Shown one piece after another: positions 8,513 to 15,082 of a DNA stretch of 51,237 nucleotides. The notes below the pieces were generated by a model. That model saw only the letters and a program-made list of their open reading frames with translations. It did not search any database and had not been told where the DNA came from. The translations under genes were made by a program, and so were the position numbers. Source of the stretch: Anaerolineae bacterium (GTDB lineage: Bacteria > Chloroflexota > Anaerolineae > DRVO01); NCBI GenBank assembly GCA_013178015.1, contig JABLXR010000030.1, positions 1 to 51,237 on the forward strand, written 5' to 3'. Position 1 is the first letter of the stretch. Each line of letters begins with the position of its first letter.

Positions 8513-9874
8513 ATGCAAACCAGGATGTTCCGGCAGCCGCAGCCCCAGCCATCCAGCCGGCAGCCGCTGGCGGCGCGGATGCGCCCCCAGACGCTGGAGG
8601 AGTTCGTAGGGCAGGAGGACATTCTGGGCCCGGGCCGCATCTTGAGGCAGGCCATCGAGAGGGATCAGGTGTCTTCCATCATCCTTTGGGGCCCTCCGGG
8701 CGTGGGCAAGACCACCCTAGCGGTCATCATTGCCAACGCCACCAAGTCCCAGTTCACCTCCCTGAGCGCGGTGACCAGCGGTGTGGCCGACATCCGCCGG
8801 GTGGTGCAGGAGGCGCGGCGCGCCTTACAGTCCTCCGGCGTGCGCACCATCCTGTTGGTGGACGAGATCCACCGGTTCAACAAGGCTCAGCAGGATGCTC
8901 TGCTTCCCTACGTGGAGGATGGCACGGTGATCCTGATCGGGGCGACCACTGAGAACCCCTACTTCGAGGTGATCGGGCCGCTGGTGTCCCGCAGCCGGGT
9001 ATTCCAGCTTCGGCCGCTCTCCGAGGAGCATCTGTTGACCATAATGCGGCGGGCGCTGGCGGATGAAGAGCGGGGGTTGGGGCGAATCCCCCTCGAGGTG
9101 GAGGAGGAAGCGCTGAGACACATCGCCAAGCTGGCCGGTGGCGACGCACGGGTGGCGCTGAACGCGCTGGAATCGGCGGCCACGGCCACTCCAGCGGACC
9201 GTGACGGCGTGGTGCGAATCACCCTGGCGGTGGCGGAGCAGGCCATGCAGCGGCGAGCCATCCTCTACGACAAAGATGGCGACGCTCACTACGACACCAT
9301 CAGCGCCTTCATTAAGAGCATGCGTGGTTCCGACCCGGATGCGGCCCTGTACTGGCTGGCTAAGATGATCTACGCCGGGGAAGACCCCCGCTTCATCGTC
9401 CGGCGGATGATCATCTTTGCCTCGGAGGACGTGGGCATGGCTGACCCTCAGGCGCTGCAGGTGGCGGTGGCGGCGGCTCGGGCCCTGGAATGGGTGGGCC
9501 TGCCGGAGGCGCAGTACAACCTGGCCCACGCTGCCATCTACTTGGCCACGGCACCCAAGTCTAACTCGGCCGGTGGTTACTTCGCCGCTCTGGCGGACGT
9601 GGAGCGGGAGGGTCAGGTGCAGGTTCCTCGCCACTTGCAGGATGCCAGCCGCGACGGAGCGGCGCTGGGCCATGGGGAGGGTTACCTGTACCCCCATGAC
9701 TTCCCGGGGCATTGGGTGGAGCAGCAGTACCTGCCAGACGCTCTCCGGGGCCGGGCCTACTACCGCCCCGGGCGCCTGGGGTACGAGCGACGGGTGTCCG
9801 AGCGCCTCGCACGCCTGCGAGGAGGGGAGGGACCCGAGCGGCAGGCCGAGGACCGGGAAGGAGGCGGTGGCTGA
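8513..9874 (+). CDS. rarA: Replication-associated recombination protein A (RarA/MgsA/WRNIP1 family AAA+ ATPase)
   Basis: The 453-residue product has the full RarA plan. An N-terminal RPQTLEEFVGQEDILGPG box is followed by Walker A (GPPGVGKTT, near residue 60), Walker B/DEIH (VDEIHRFNKAQQD), sensor 1 (GATTENP) and a sensor 2/lid. The C-terminal clamp-loader-like domain contains FIKSMRGSDPDAALYWLAKM and SEDVGMADP. It is a DNA-dependent ATPase acting at stalled forks and ssDNA gaps. The ATG at 8513 was chosen over 8525 because GGAGGAG is 4 bases upstream of it. The long upstream frame to 8093 comes from the tandem repeat and is not counted. It is followed after 29 bases by the pyruvate-kinase-domain gene, likely co-transcribed. 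Confidence 0.95.
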   Translation: MQTRMFRQPQPQPSSRQPLAARMRPQTLEEFVGQEDILGPGRILRQAIERDQVSSIILWGPPGVGKTTLAVIIANATKSQFTSLSAVTSGVADIRRVVQEARRALQSSGVRTILLVDEIHRFNKAQQDALLPYVEDGTVILIGATTENPYFEVIGPLVSRSRVFQLRPLSEEHLLTIMRRALADEERGLGRIPLEVEEEALRHIAKLAGGDARVALNALESAATATPADRDGVVRITLAVAEQAMQRRAILYDKDGDAHYDTISAFIKSMRGSDPDAALYWLAKMIYAGEDPRFIVRRMIIFASEDVGMADPQALQVAVAAARALEWVGLPEAQYNLAHAAIYLATAPKSNSAGGYFAALADVEREGQVQVPRHLQDASRDGAALGHGEGYLYPHDFPGHWVEQQYLPDALRGRAYYRPGRLGYERRVSERLARLRGGEGPERQAEDREGGGG

Positions 9875-9903
9875 ATCAGAGCGGACGGAGCCGAGGAGGA
9901 ACG

Positions 9904-10467
9904 ATGGTACAGGTCGGCGAGATCCACTACTACGAGCGGCCGGGGCCGCGAAACACCGATGACGTCATCAACGCCGCCGCCCGGCGGGCCCGCCACCTGG
10001 GCATCCGCCAGGTAGTGGTAGCCACCAGCCACGGGCGCAGCGCCCTCACCGCTCGGGCCGCTTTCGACCCCGAGGTGCGGGTGATCGCCGTGACCCACTC
10101 CGCTTCCTACTACCGGGAGGGCTGGACGCCCACCGAGGAGGAGAGGCGGCGGATGCTGGACGCAGGGCTGGAGATAGTGACGACCACGCACGCCCTAGCC
10201 AACGACGTGAGCGAGGCTATGGGAGGGGGTGGGCTGGCGCCCAACCGCATAGCCTGCGACATGCTCTGCTGCTTCTCTCAGGGGATGAAGGTGGCGGTGG
10301 AGGTCTCCGTCATGGCGGCGGAAGCAGGGCGCTTGGACATGGGGAGCGACGCCATCGCCATTGGAGGGACGGGCGCTGGGGCCGACACGGCCATCGTGGT
10401 GCGACCAGCGTACGCCCGGGAGTTCGCCCGGCTCAAGATCCGGGAGGTGATCGGCATGCCTCGCTGA
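9904..10467 (+). CDS. Stand-alone pyruvate kinase C-terminal (alpha/beta) domain protein
   Basis: The 187-residue protein resembles the pyruvate kinase C-terminal domain without the catalytic barrel. Visible features are NAAARRARHLGIRQVVVATSHG, VRVIAVTHSASY, a CDMLCCFSQGMKVAVE segment and a closing GGTGAGADTAIVVRPA. In pyruvate kinase this domain binds allosteric effectors. The stand-alone versions have no established role that I can name. It starts at an ATG with GAGGAGGA just upstream, 29 bases after rarA. A strong hairpin at 10596-10629 ends the unit. Confidence 0.75.
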   Translation: MVQVGEIHYYERPGPRNTDDVINAAARRARHLGIRQVVVATSHGRSALTARAAFDPEVRVIAVTHSASYYREGWTPTEEERRRMLDAGLEIVTTTHALANDVSEAMGGGGLAPNRIACDMLCCFSQGMKVAVEVSVMAAEAGRLDMGSDAIAIGGTGAGADTAIVVRPAYAREFARLKIREVIGMPR

Positions 10468-10538
10468 GGGCGTTAACCTCACTATTGCGAGACCGTGCCC
10501 TTTCCGTATGCGTTCCGTCAAGCGGCCCGGGGAGAGTG

Positions 10539-10569
10539 GTGACACAATGAGAGTTGCGTCGGCTACACT
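10539..10569 (+). promoter_or_regulatory. Possible promoter in the rarA-unit/small-membrane-protein gap
   Basis: GTGACA (10539-10544) and GGCTACACT (-10 box 10564-10569) are 19 bases apart. The -10 box is identical to that of rarA. No gene follows on the plus strand before the hairpin at 10596-10629, so it would yield only a transcript of about 60 bases. It may be fortuitous. Confidence 0.25.
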
Positions 10570-10595
10570 CGAGTAGCTTTCTTCTCCTCCTTTCG

Positions 10596-10629
10596 GGGTG
10601 AGGGGTCCGGAAACCCGGACCCCTCACCC
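10596..10629. terminator. Bidirectional hairpin terminator between convergent genes
   Basis: A 15-bp perfect stem (GGGTGAGGGGTCCGG with its complement) closes a four-base AAAC loop. It lies between the plus-strand unit ending at 10467 and the minus-strand gene ending at 10659. The plus-strand tail is TCTTCTG; neither tail is a strong T tract, but position and stability suit a terminator for both directions. Confidence 0.6.
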
Positions 10630-10658
10630 TCTTCTGAGGAGGGCCTCGCGGCACAAGT

Positions 10659-10847
10659 TCAGCGCGGGCGCCAGATGGCTCCGGGGACGATGACCACGAA
10701 CCACACCGCGCCGCCCCCGAGAATGGCTAGCATGGTGGAGAGCTGGGGCGACTCGGCCAGGACCGCGGCCGTGGCGATGATGATGGCTACCCACACGATC
10801 ACGGCGCCGATCAGATACGCCATCCTCTGCCTGCTGGTGTCGTTCAC
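10659..10847 (-). CDS. Small two-helix membrane protein of unknown function
   Basis: The 62-residue protein has two hydrophobic helices: MAYLIGAVIVWVAIIIATAA and MLAILGGGAVWFVVIVPGA. The ends are short and polar, with a basic C-terminus (WRPR). The start is GTG at 10847 with a good GGAGGTGA ribosome site, which is the main reason to believe the gene. No family was recognised. It lies downstream of the hemerythrin-like gene on the same strand, with an 87-base gap. Confidence 0.65.
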   Translation of the reverse strand: MNDTSRQRMAYLIGAVIVWVAIIIATAAVLAESPQLSTMLAILGGGAVWFVVIVPGAIWRPR

Positions 10848-10934
10848 GCGCTCACCTCCCAGGGTGCGGCTGAGCCGATGGTAGAAGGTTGGCTCTCACT
10901 CGGCAAGGGGTACAGCACTCGCTTGTGCAGCCAC

Positions 10935-11456
10935 TCACGACCGGGAGTGCTTCGCCCATTGGGGCGCTCGCGCCTCCCAGGCACCAACCGCCGCCTTGCA
11001 TTTCTCATGGATCATACGGCGATCGAACTCCCGGAACTGGTCGAGCACCTGAGCCTGCTCCTCTGGAGTGAGGTAGGTCATGGCGGGAAGGAAGAACTGC
11101 TTGTCTTCCTTGGCAATGTGGGCTCGGTAGAGCTGGGGTAGCACCTGCAGGCCTGCCCATCCCTCGCCACGTGGGCCCGCGTGAGCCAGACTGGCCACGA
11201 ATCGCCGCATCCGTACGTGTTCCTCGATCAGATCCTCCATGGTGCGCCTGTGCTCGGTCGAGAGTGCCTTCTCTGAGAGGAAATGGAACAGGATGTCCTC
11301 TTCCTTGCCGTGGTGGATGCGATCAGCATAGGTCTGCAGGAAGTCAACAGAGGCAATGAGGAACTCCGCTTCCATCTGCTGGCCCTGTGGCTCTAGCAGG
11401 GTCACCCAACGCTCGATGAGACGGTGCTCAACCATGAGAGGACCTACTGGCATCAT
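10935..11456 (-). CDS. Hemerythrin HHE-domain protein
   Basis: The 173-residue four-helix protein has the hemerythrin/HHE pattern of iron ligands: an early EHRLIERW, DRIHHGKEEDILFHFL, EEHVRMRRFV and YRAHIAKEDKQFFLPA. Such proteins bind a di-iron centre and serve in oxygen, NO or redox sensing, or in iron-cluster repair. The N-terminus is MMPVGPLMVEHRLIE, with GGGAG upstream of the ATG at 11456. No signal peptide is visible, so it is probably cytosolic. With superoxide dismutase it is one of two oxygen- or stress-related genes here. Confidence 0.85.
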   Translation of the reverse strand: MMPVGPLMVEHRLIERWVTLLEPQGQQMEAEFLIASVDFLQTYADRIHHGKEEDILFHFLSEKALSTEHRRTMEDLIEEHVRMRRFVASLAHAGPRGEGWAGLQVLPQLYRAHIAKEDKQFFLPAMTYLTPEEQAQVLDQFREFDRRMIHEKCKAAVGAWEARAPQWAKHSRS

Positions 11457-11810
11457 AGCTAACTCCCAGACAGCACACTGTAGGTGGGTAGCTTAGGGCC
11501 CCCTGTCAGCGAGTCAAGCCAGCCAGCAGGATCCCGCCGACGGAGGTACTGCCCGAGCGGCGCGGCGTCTGGGCACACGGATTCCTCAAGAGGGTGACCT
11601 AATCCCCCGAAGGAGCTGAGAAGGGTCGCGCGCGATGACTCGGCCCCCGGTGTCGAGGGCACTTGCTGCTGGCGCGAAGGAGCTGAGGATAGAGGGGCCG
11701 AGCATGTTGGGCGGACGGGCGCAAGTGGTTTGCTCACCGCTCTTGGGACTGACTCTTGAGTCGGCTAGGGGGCGGGGCGGTAGCGCTTCTGCAGGTCTCG
11801 GACTTCTCCT

Positions 11811-12170
11811 GAGGAGTGGGCGCCCCTGGCTGCGGCAGGCACCCGGGGGGACAGCGCCCGTGGGCGCGCGCACTCCTCGTATGATAGGTGGTAGGGATGG
11901 CCGAGCGAGACTGGCTTTGACAGACGAGGAATCCCTGGCATGCTCGACGGAAGGTGCCCCAGATGCGGTAGCCACCTGGGGAGAGAGCGCGCGAGCGCCG
12001 GCAGTCCTCGACGGAAGGTCCGCCAAGCACGGTAGACACTTCCGGACAGGGTGCGCGCAATCCTCGACGGAAGGCGCACCGGTGGTGCAGTCGGGGCGGG
12101 CTCGCCTGGTGCGAGCGCGGCGTAGGCCCTGAGCGACGGCAATCGGCATCTGTGCTCCCGACCCTGAGCG
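11811..12170. repeat. 69-bp GAGGAGT/ACTCCTC element (copy 2) with degenerate tandem subunits
   Basis: Positions 11811-11879 form a 69-bp element with perfect GAGGAGT...ACTCCTC ends and an internal GCCCGTGGGC hairpin. To its right, a degenerate unit of about 70 bases containing TCCTCGACGGAAGG is repeated (near 11945, 12003 and 12060). The segment ends with GCTCGCCTGGTGCGAGCGC and GGCCCTGAGCGAC, as in the repeat at 4560-4760. That copy seems to lack the internal subunits, as if they had been deleted there or amplified here. Confidence 0.65.
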
Positions 12171-12186
12171 GCGACGCTGGCGCCGG

Positions 12187-12315
12187 TTGCCTAAAGGTGA
12201 CCGATGTGGTAGTATATTACCGAGCAAGTCAGGATCGCTCCTGCAGTGCTCTATCCCTCCTGTGGACAGGGGTGGGGGGTTTCCCGCAGAGTTCCCCCCA
12301 CCCCTTTCTCTCTTC
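12187..12315 (+). promoter_or_regulatory. SDR promoter and leader with terminator-like hairpin
   Basis: A weak promoter is proposed: TTGCCT (12187-12192) and TATATT (12213-12218), spaced 20 bases. Downstream, a 12-bp perfect stem (AGGGGTGGGGGG at 12268-12279 with CCCCCCACCCCT at 12294-12305) is followed by TTTCTCTCTT. It ends about 80 bases before the SDR start, with no plus-strand gene upstream to terminate. It could be an attenuator or riboregulator; it could also simply block read-through. No known riboswitch was recognised. Confidence 0.4.
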
Positions 12316-12386
12316 CCGGCGGCGGTTGTGGCAACTCGCCGCGCGCCGTATCATGGTCCGGCATCAGCGCACGCAGGAGACCGGAC

Positions 12387-13148
12387 ATGAAGCTTGACGG
12401 GCGGGTGGCCATCATCACCGGGGCAGGCCGGGGGATAGGACGGGCCACAGCGTTGCTCTTTGCTCGGGAGGGAGCGCGAGTGGCCCTGGCGGCCCGGAGC
12501 TCTGGTGAACTCGAGGCAGTGGTAGCCCAGATCGAGGCCCAGGGTGGGCAGGCATTGGGGGTTCCCACCGATGTGCGCGACAAGGGTCAGGTGCAGCGTC
12601 TGGTCGCGGCTACGCTGGATCGCTTTGGGGGTGTGGACATCCTCATCAACAACGCCGGCGTGGCCCGCCACGGGTACGTGCTCGACACTACCGAGGAGGA
12701 CTGGGATCTGACCTTTGACGTGAACGTCAAGGGGGTCTTTCTCTGCACCCAGGCAGTACTCCCCCACATGATCTCTCGACGGTCTGGCAAGATCATCCAC
12801 GTGTCGTCGGGCGCGGGCCTGAGGGGCTCGGCCTGGAAGGCGGCTTACAGCGCCTCCAAGTTCGCCGTGATCGGTTTCGCCGAGTCGCTGGCACAAGAGG
12901 TGGGGCGGTACGGAATCAACGTGAATACCATCTGCCCCGGGCCCGTGGCTACGGAGATGCGAGCCCAGAACTACCCCTTCGAGAGGCCCGAACTGCTGCC
13001 CCAGCCGGAAGAGGTGGCGAAGTTGGCCCTGTTCCTGGCCTCCGACGATGCCCGTACCATCCACAACGCGGTCATACGAGTTGCCGTGGGCCCGGAGCCC
13101 ATCCCAACCGACGAACGGCAGACTGAGGATGGAGAGCCGCCGCGATAG
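12387..13148 (+). CDS. Short-chain dehydrogenase/reductase (SDR), copy 1
   Basis: The 253-residue protein is a classical SDR: TGAGRGIG nucleotide-binding motif near residue 12, NNAG near residue 88, and the YSASK active site near residue 154, with an upstream Ser in HVSSGAGLRG. It oxidises or reduces an alcohol/ketone substrate with NAD(P). It ends with an unusual RVAVGPEPIP segment that recurs in the SDR at 39949-40698, to which it is about two-thirds identical by eye. The ATG at 12387 has CAGGAG upstream; the longer frame to 12246 crosses the leader hairpin and is rejected. A repeat element and the mannose-6-phosphate isomerase gene follow. Confidence 0.9.
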   Translation: MKLDGRVAIITGAGRGIGRATALLFAREGARVALAARSSGELEAVVAQIEAQGGQALGVPTDVRDKGQVQRLVAATLDRFGGVDILINNAGVARHGYVLDTTEEDWDLTFDVNVKGVFLCTQAVLPHMISRRSGKIIHVSSGAGLRGSAWKAAYSASKFAVIGFAESLAQEVGRYGINVNTICPGPVATEMRAQNYPFERPELLPQPEEVAKLALFLASDDARTIHNAVIRVAVGPEPIPTDERQTEDGEPPR

Positions 13149-13240
13149 GGGGATAGAACGCTAATGGCGCTGATACTACGCTGATTCACGCTGGTCTTCT
13201 GAAACTCTTTCCTCTTGATCAGCGTAGATCAGGGTTCTGT
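13149..13240. repeat. GCTGAT-word inverted-repeat element, copy 2
   Basis: The left arm reads AACGCTAATGGCGCTGATAC followed by further CGCTGAT/CGCTGGT words. The spacer is about 25 bases, and the right arm is TTGATCAGCGTAGATCAGGG. It matches the elements at 104-198 and 22917-23019 in word and layout but not in spacer. It lies directly after the SDR stop codon. Confidence 0.75.
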
Positions 13241-13276
13241 TCCTCACCTTCGTGGGGCGGGGAAGGAGGATACCGG

Positions 13277-14377
13277 ATGGATGTGAGCGTCTCTCAGGCA
13301 CGAACGCTGGCCGAGGCGCCGCTGAAGCTGAGCTACAACCGGGTGTGGCGCATCTATCGCGGCGGGCGTCTCATAGACGAACTGCGCGGAGCGGCCAACC
13401 CGGCGGATGGGCAGTTCCCCGAGGACTGGATCGCCTCCGACACCCGCGCTCTGAATGAGGGCCGGGAGCAGCTGGTCGAGGGTTTGAGCCAGGTGGTGCT
13501 GGAGGATGGGAGCGTGGTCTACCTGCGCCGTCTCCTGGAGCTGGCGCCGGAGGCCTTCCTGGGCGCGGAGCATGTCCGTCGGTTCGGCAGTGGTCTAGCT
13601 CTGCTGGTGAAGCTGCTGGACTCGGCCGAGAGGCTGCAGATCCAGGCGCACCCCAGCCCGGAATTTTCCCGGCAGCACCTCAACGATCGCTTTGGAAAGA
13701 CGGAGTCATGGCTTGTCCTTGGCACCCGCTGCGTCGGTGGCCAGGAGCCCTACATCCTCCTCGGCTTCGCGGAGCGCATGGACAAAGCCGGGTTCAGGGA
13801 CTTGGTGATACGGCAGGACAGCGCCGGCATGGAGCAGGCCCTCAACCGGATAGCTGTCGAGCCGGGGGACATGTACATCGTACGGGCCGGGGTCCCCCAC
13901 GCCATCGGGCCGGGTGTCTTCATGGTCGAGGTGCAAGAGCCGACCGACTGGGTAGTGAGTGCCGAGTTCCAGGTGGGCCAGGTGCACCTGAGCGAACGGG
14001 CCGCTCTGATGGGACTGGACGTGGACTTGGCTCTGGACGTGTTCGACTTCGATGGCCCAACCGGAATGGACGCCGTGGCTGCCGCCACCCTTCGCCGCCG
14101 TCCGGGGGATAGCGGGGCGGAGATAACGCTCATCGGGGCGGAGGACACAGACCTCTTCTCCGCCTGCGAACTGCATATTGTGGGTGACCTCCCGGATCCT
14201 CACCGGGGGAGGGCCTACTCTGGCATAGTGGTGCAGGGTGAGGGAGAGCTGGTGACAGCGCAGGGGGCGGTGCCCCTCAACCAGGGCGACTCTTTCTTCG
14301 TGCCTGCCTCCTCCCGCCACGAAGGTTACCGATCCTCACATGGGATGACGGTCATCGCCAGCTTCCCTCCGGGGTGA
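13277..14377 (+). CDS. Class I mannose-6-phosphate isomerase (cupin)
   Basis: The 366-residue protein shows the type I phosphomannose isomerase zinc site: LQIQAHPSP (Gln and His ligands), FGKTESWLVLG (Glu ligand) and AGVPHAIGPGVFMVEVQEPTD (His ligand and family signature). The C-terminal cupin ends LNQGDSFFVPASSRHEGY. It interconverts mannose-6-P and fructose-6-P, or acts on a related sugar; some homologues in catabolic clusters use other substrates. It starts at an ATG with GGAAGGAGG seven bases upstream. It may supply activated mannose for the glycosyltransferases downstream, which is an inference from proximity. Confidence 0.85.
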   Translation: MDVSVSQARTLAEAPLKLSYNRVWRIYRGGRLIDELRGAANPADGQFPEDWIASDTRALNEGREQLVEGLSQVVLEDGSVVYLRRLLELAPEAFLGAEHVRRFGSGLALLVKLLDSAERLQIQAHPSPEFSRQHLNDRFGKTESWLVLGTRCVGGQEPYILLGFAERMDKAGFRDLVIRQDSAGMEQALNRIAVEPGDMYIVRAGVPHAIGPGVFMVEVQEPTDWVVSAEFQVGQVHLSERAALMGLDVDLALDVFDFDGPTGMDAVAAATLRRRPGDSGAEITLIGAEDTDLFSACELHIVGDLPDPHRGRAYSGIVVQGEGELVTAQGAVPLNQGDSFFVPASSRHEGYRSSHGMTVIASFPPG

Positions 14378-14435
14378 AGCGCGGGTTGCAGGCGGTGATA
14401 GCCGCCGGTTTTCGCAGAGGAAAGGAACGTAGAGC

Positions 14436-14978
14436 GTGAGTGAGAGATCGAGCGAAGAGCGCCGCCGGGCGTTCGAGCTGAGTAACAGAGGGGCCTCGTA
14501 CCTGCAAGAGGGCAAGCCGGAGAAGGCCCTGCCTCTCCTTCGAGAGGCGCTCTCCAGCCTGCCGGACGATCCGAGCATCATGCTGAACCTGGGAGGGGCC
14601 TACGTGGTGCTAGGGCGGTACATCGAGGCCGAGGCCGTCCTCAGCCGGGCGGCGGAAGTGGCACCCAACGATCCTCTCGTGTGGTCCAACCTGGGCGCTG
14701 CGCTGCTGCGGTTGCGGCTGGGGGACGAGGGCGAATGCCAACGAAGGGCCATTGCTGCCTTTCGGCGAGCTCTGGAGCTGGACCCGAAGGCCCCCAACGT
14801 GGCCTACAACCTGGCCCTGGTACACAGGGAGCGGGGGGAATGGGAACAAGCGGCGCGCTTCTTCCAGCTGGCCATGGAGGCTGATCCGAACGATCCGGAT
14901 GCTCGCAGTCTGTACGAGAAGATGAGGAACCGGGCCGCCGGCCAGGGCCCGAACGAGAAGGCCACGCCGCCCGACTAG
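14436..14978 (+). CDS. Tetratricopeptide-repeat protein
   Basis: The 180-residue protein has at least three clear TPR units. Each shows the canonical Gly/Ala/Pro pattern (SNRGASYLQEGKPEKALPLL, MLNLGGAYVVLGRYIEAEAV, VAYNLALVHRERGEWEQAAR), with a longer variant unit between. It is a protein-interaction scaffold with no catalytic motif and no signal peptide. It starts at GTG 14436 with AGGAAAGGA upstream at a long spacing, so the start is less certain than the frame. It follows the isomerase by 58 bases. Confidence 0.8.
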   Translation: MSERSSEERRRAFELSNRGASYLQEGKPEKALPLLREALSSLPDDPSIMLNLGGAYVVLGRYIEAEAVLSRAAEVAPNDPLVWSNLGAALLRLRLGDEGECQRRAIAAFRRALELDPKAPNVAYNLALVHRERGEWEQAARFFQLAMEADPNDPDARSLYEKMRNRAAGQGPNEKATPPD

Positions 14979-14994
14979 TGAAGGCGATGGCGGA

Positions 14995-15028
14995 ACCGGC
15001 GAATGCTGCACTGGCGGTGCTCGCCGGT
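14995..15028. terminator. Hairpin between convergent genes
   Basis: An 8-bp outer stem (ACCGGCGA/TCGCCGGT) encloses a smaller GCAC/GTGC stem. It lies between the TPR gene (plus, ends 14978) and the glycosyltransferase gene (minus, ends 15083). No T tract is present, so termination is inferred from position only. Confidence 0.4.
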
Positions 15029-15082
15029 AGGCCGCTTCCCTCAGGGGTGCAGGGTGCCACCAGCAGGGGCCCGGCTCCTGCC

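Larger units (their letters stand above)
11457..12386. other. 930-base intergenic region: repeats and an SDR leader
   Basis: This gap separates the minus-strand hemerythrin gene and the plus-strand SDR. About 11457-11790 shows nothing recognisable. About 11790-12180 holds the longer version of the dispersed repeat seen at 4560-4760. Positions 12187-12386 look like a promoter and structured leader of the SDR gene. Long open frames on both strands here are not supported as genes. Confidence 0.6.
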
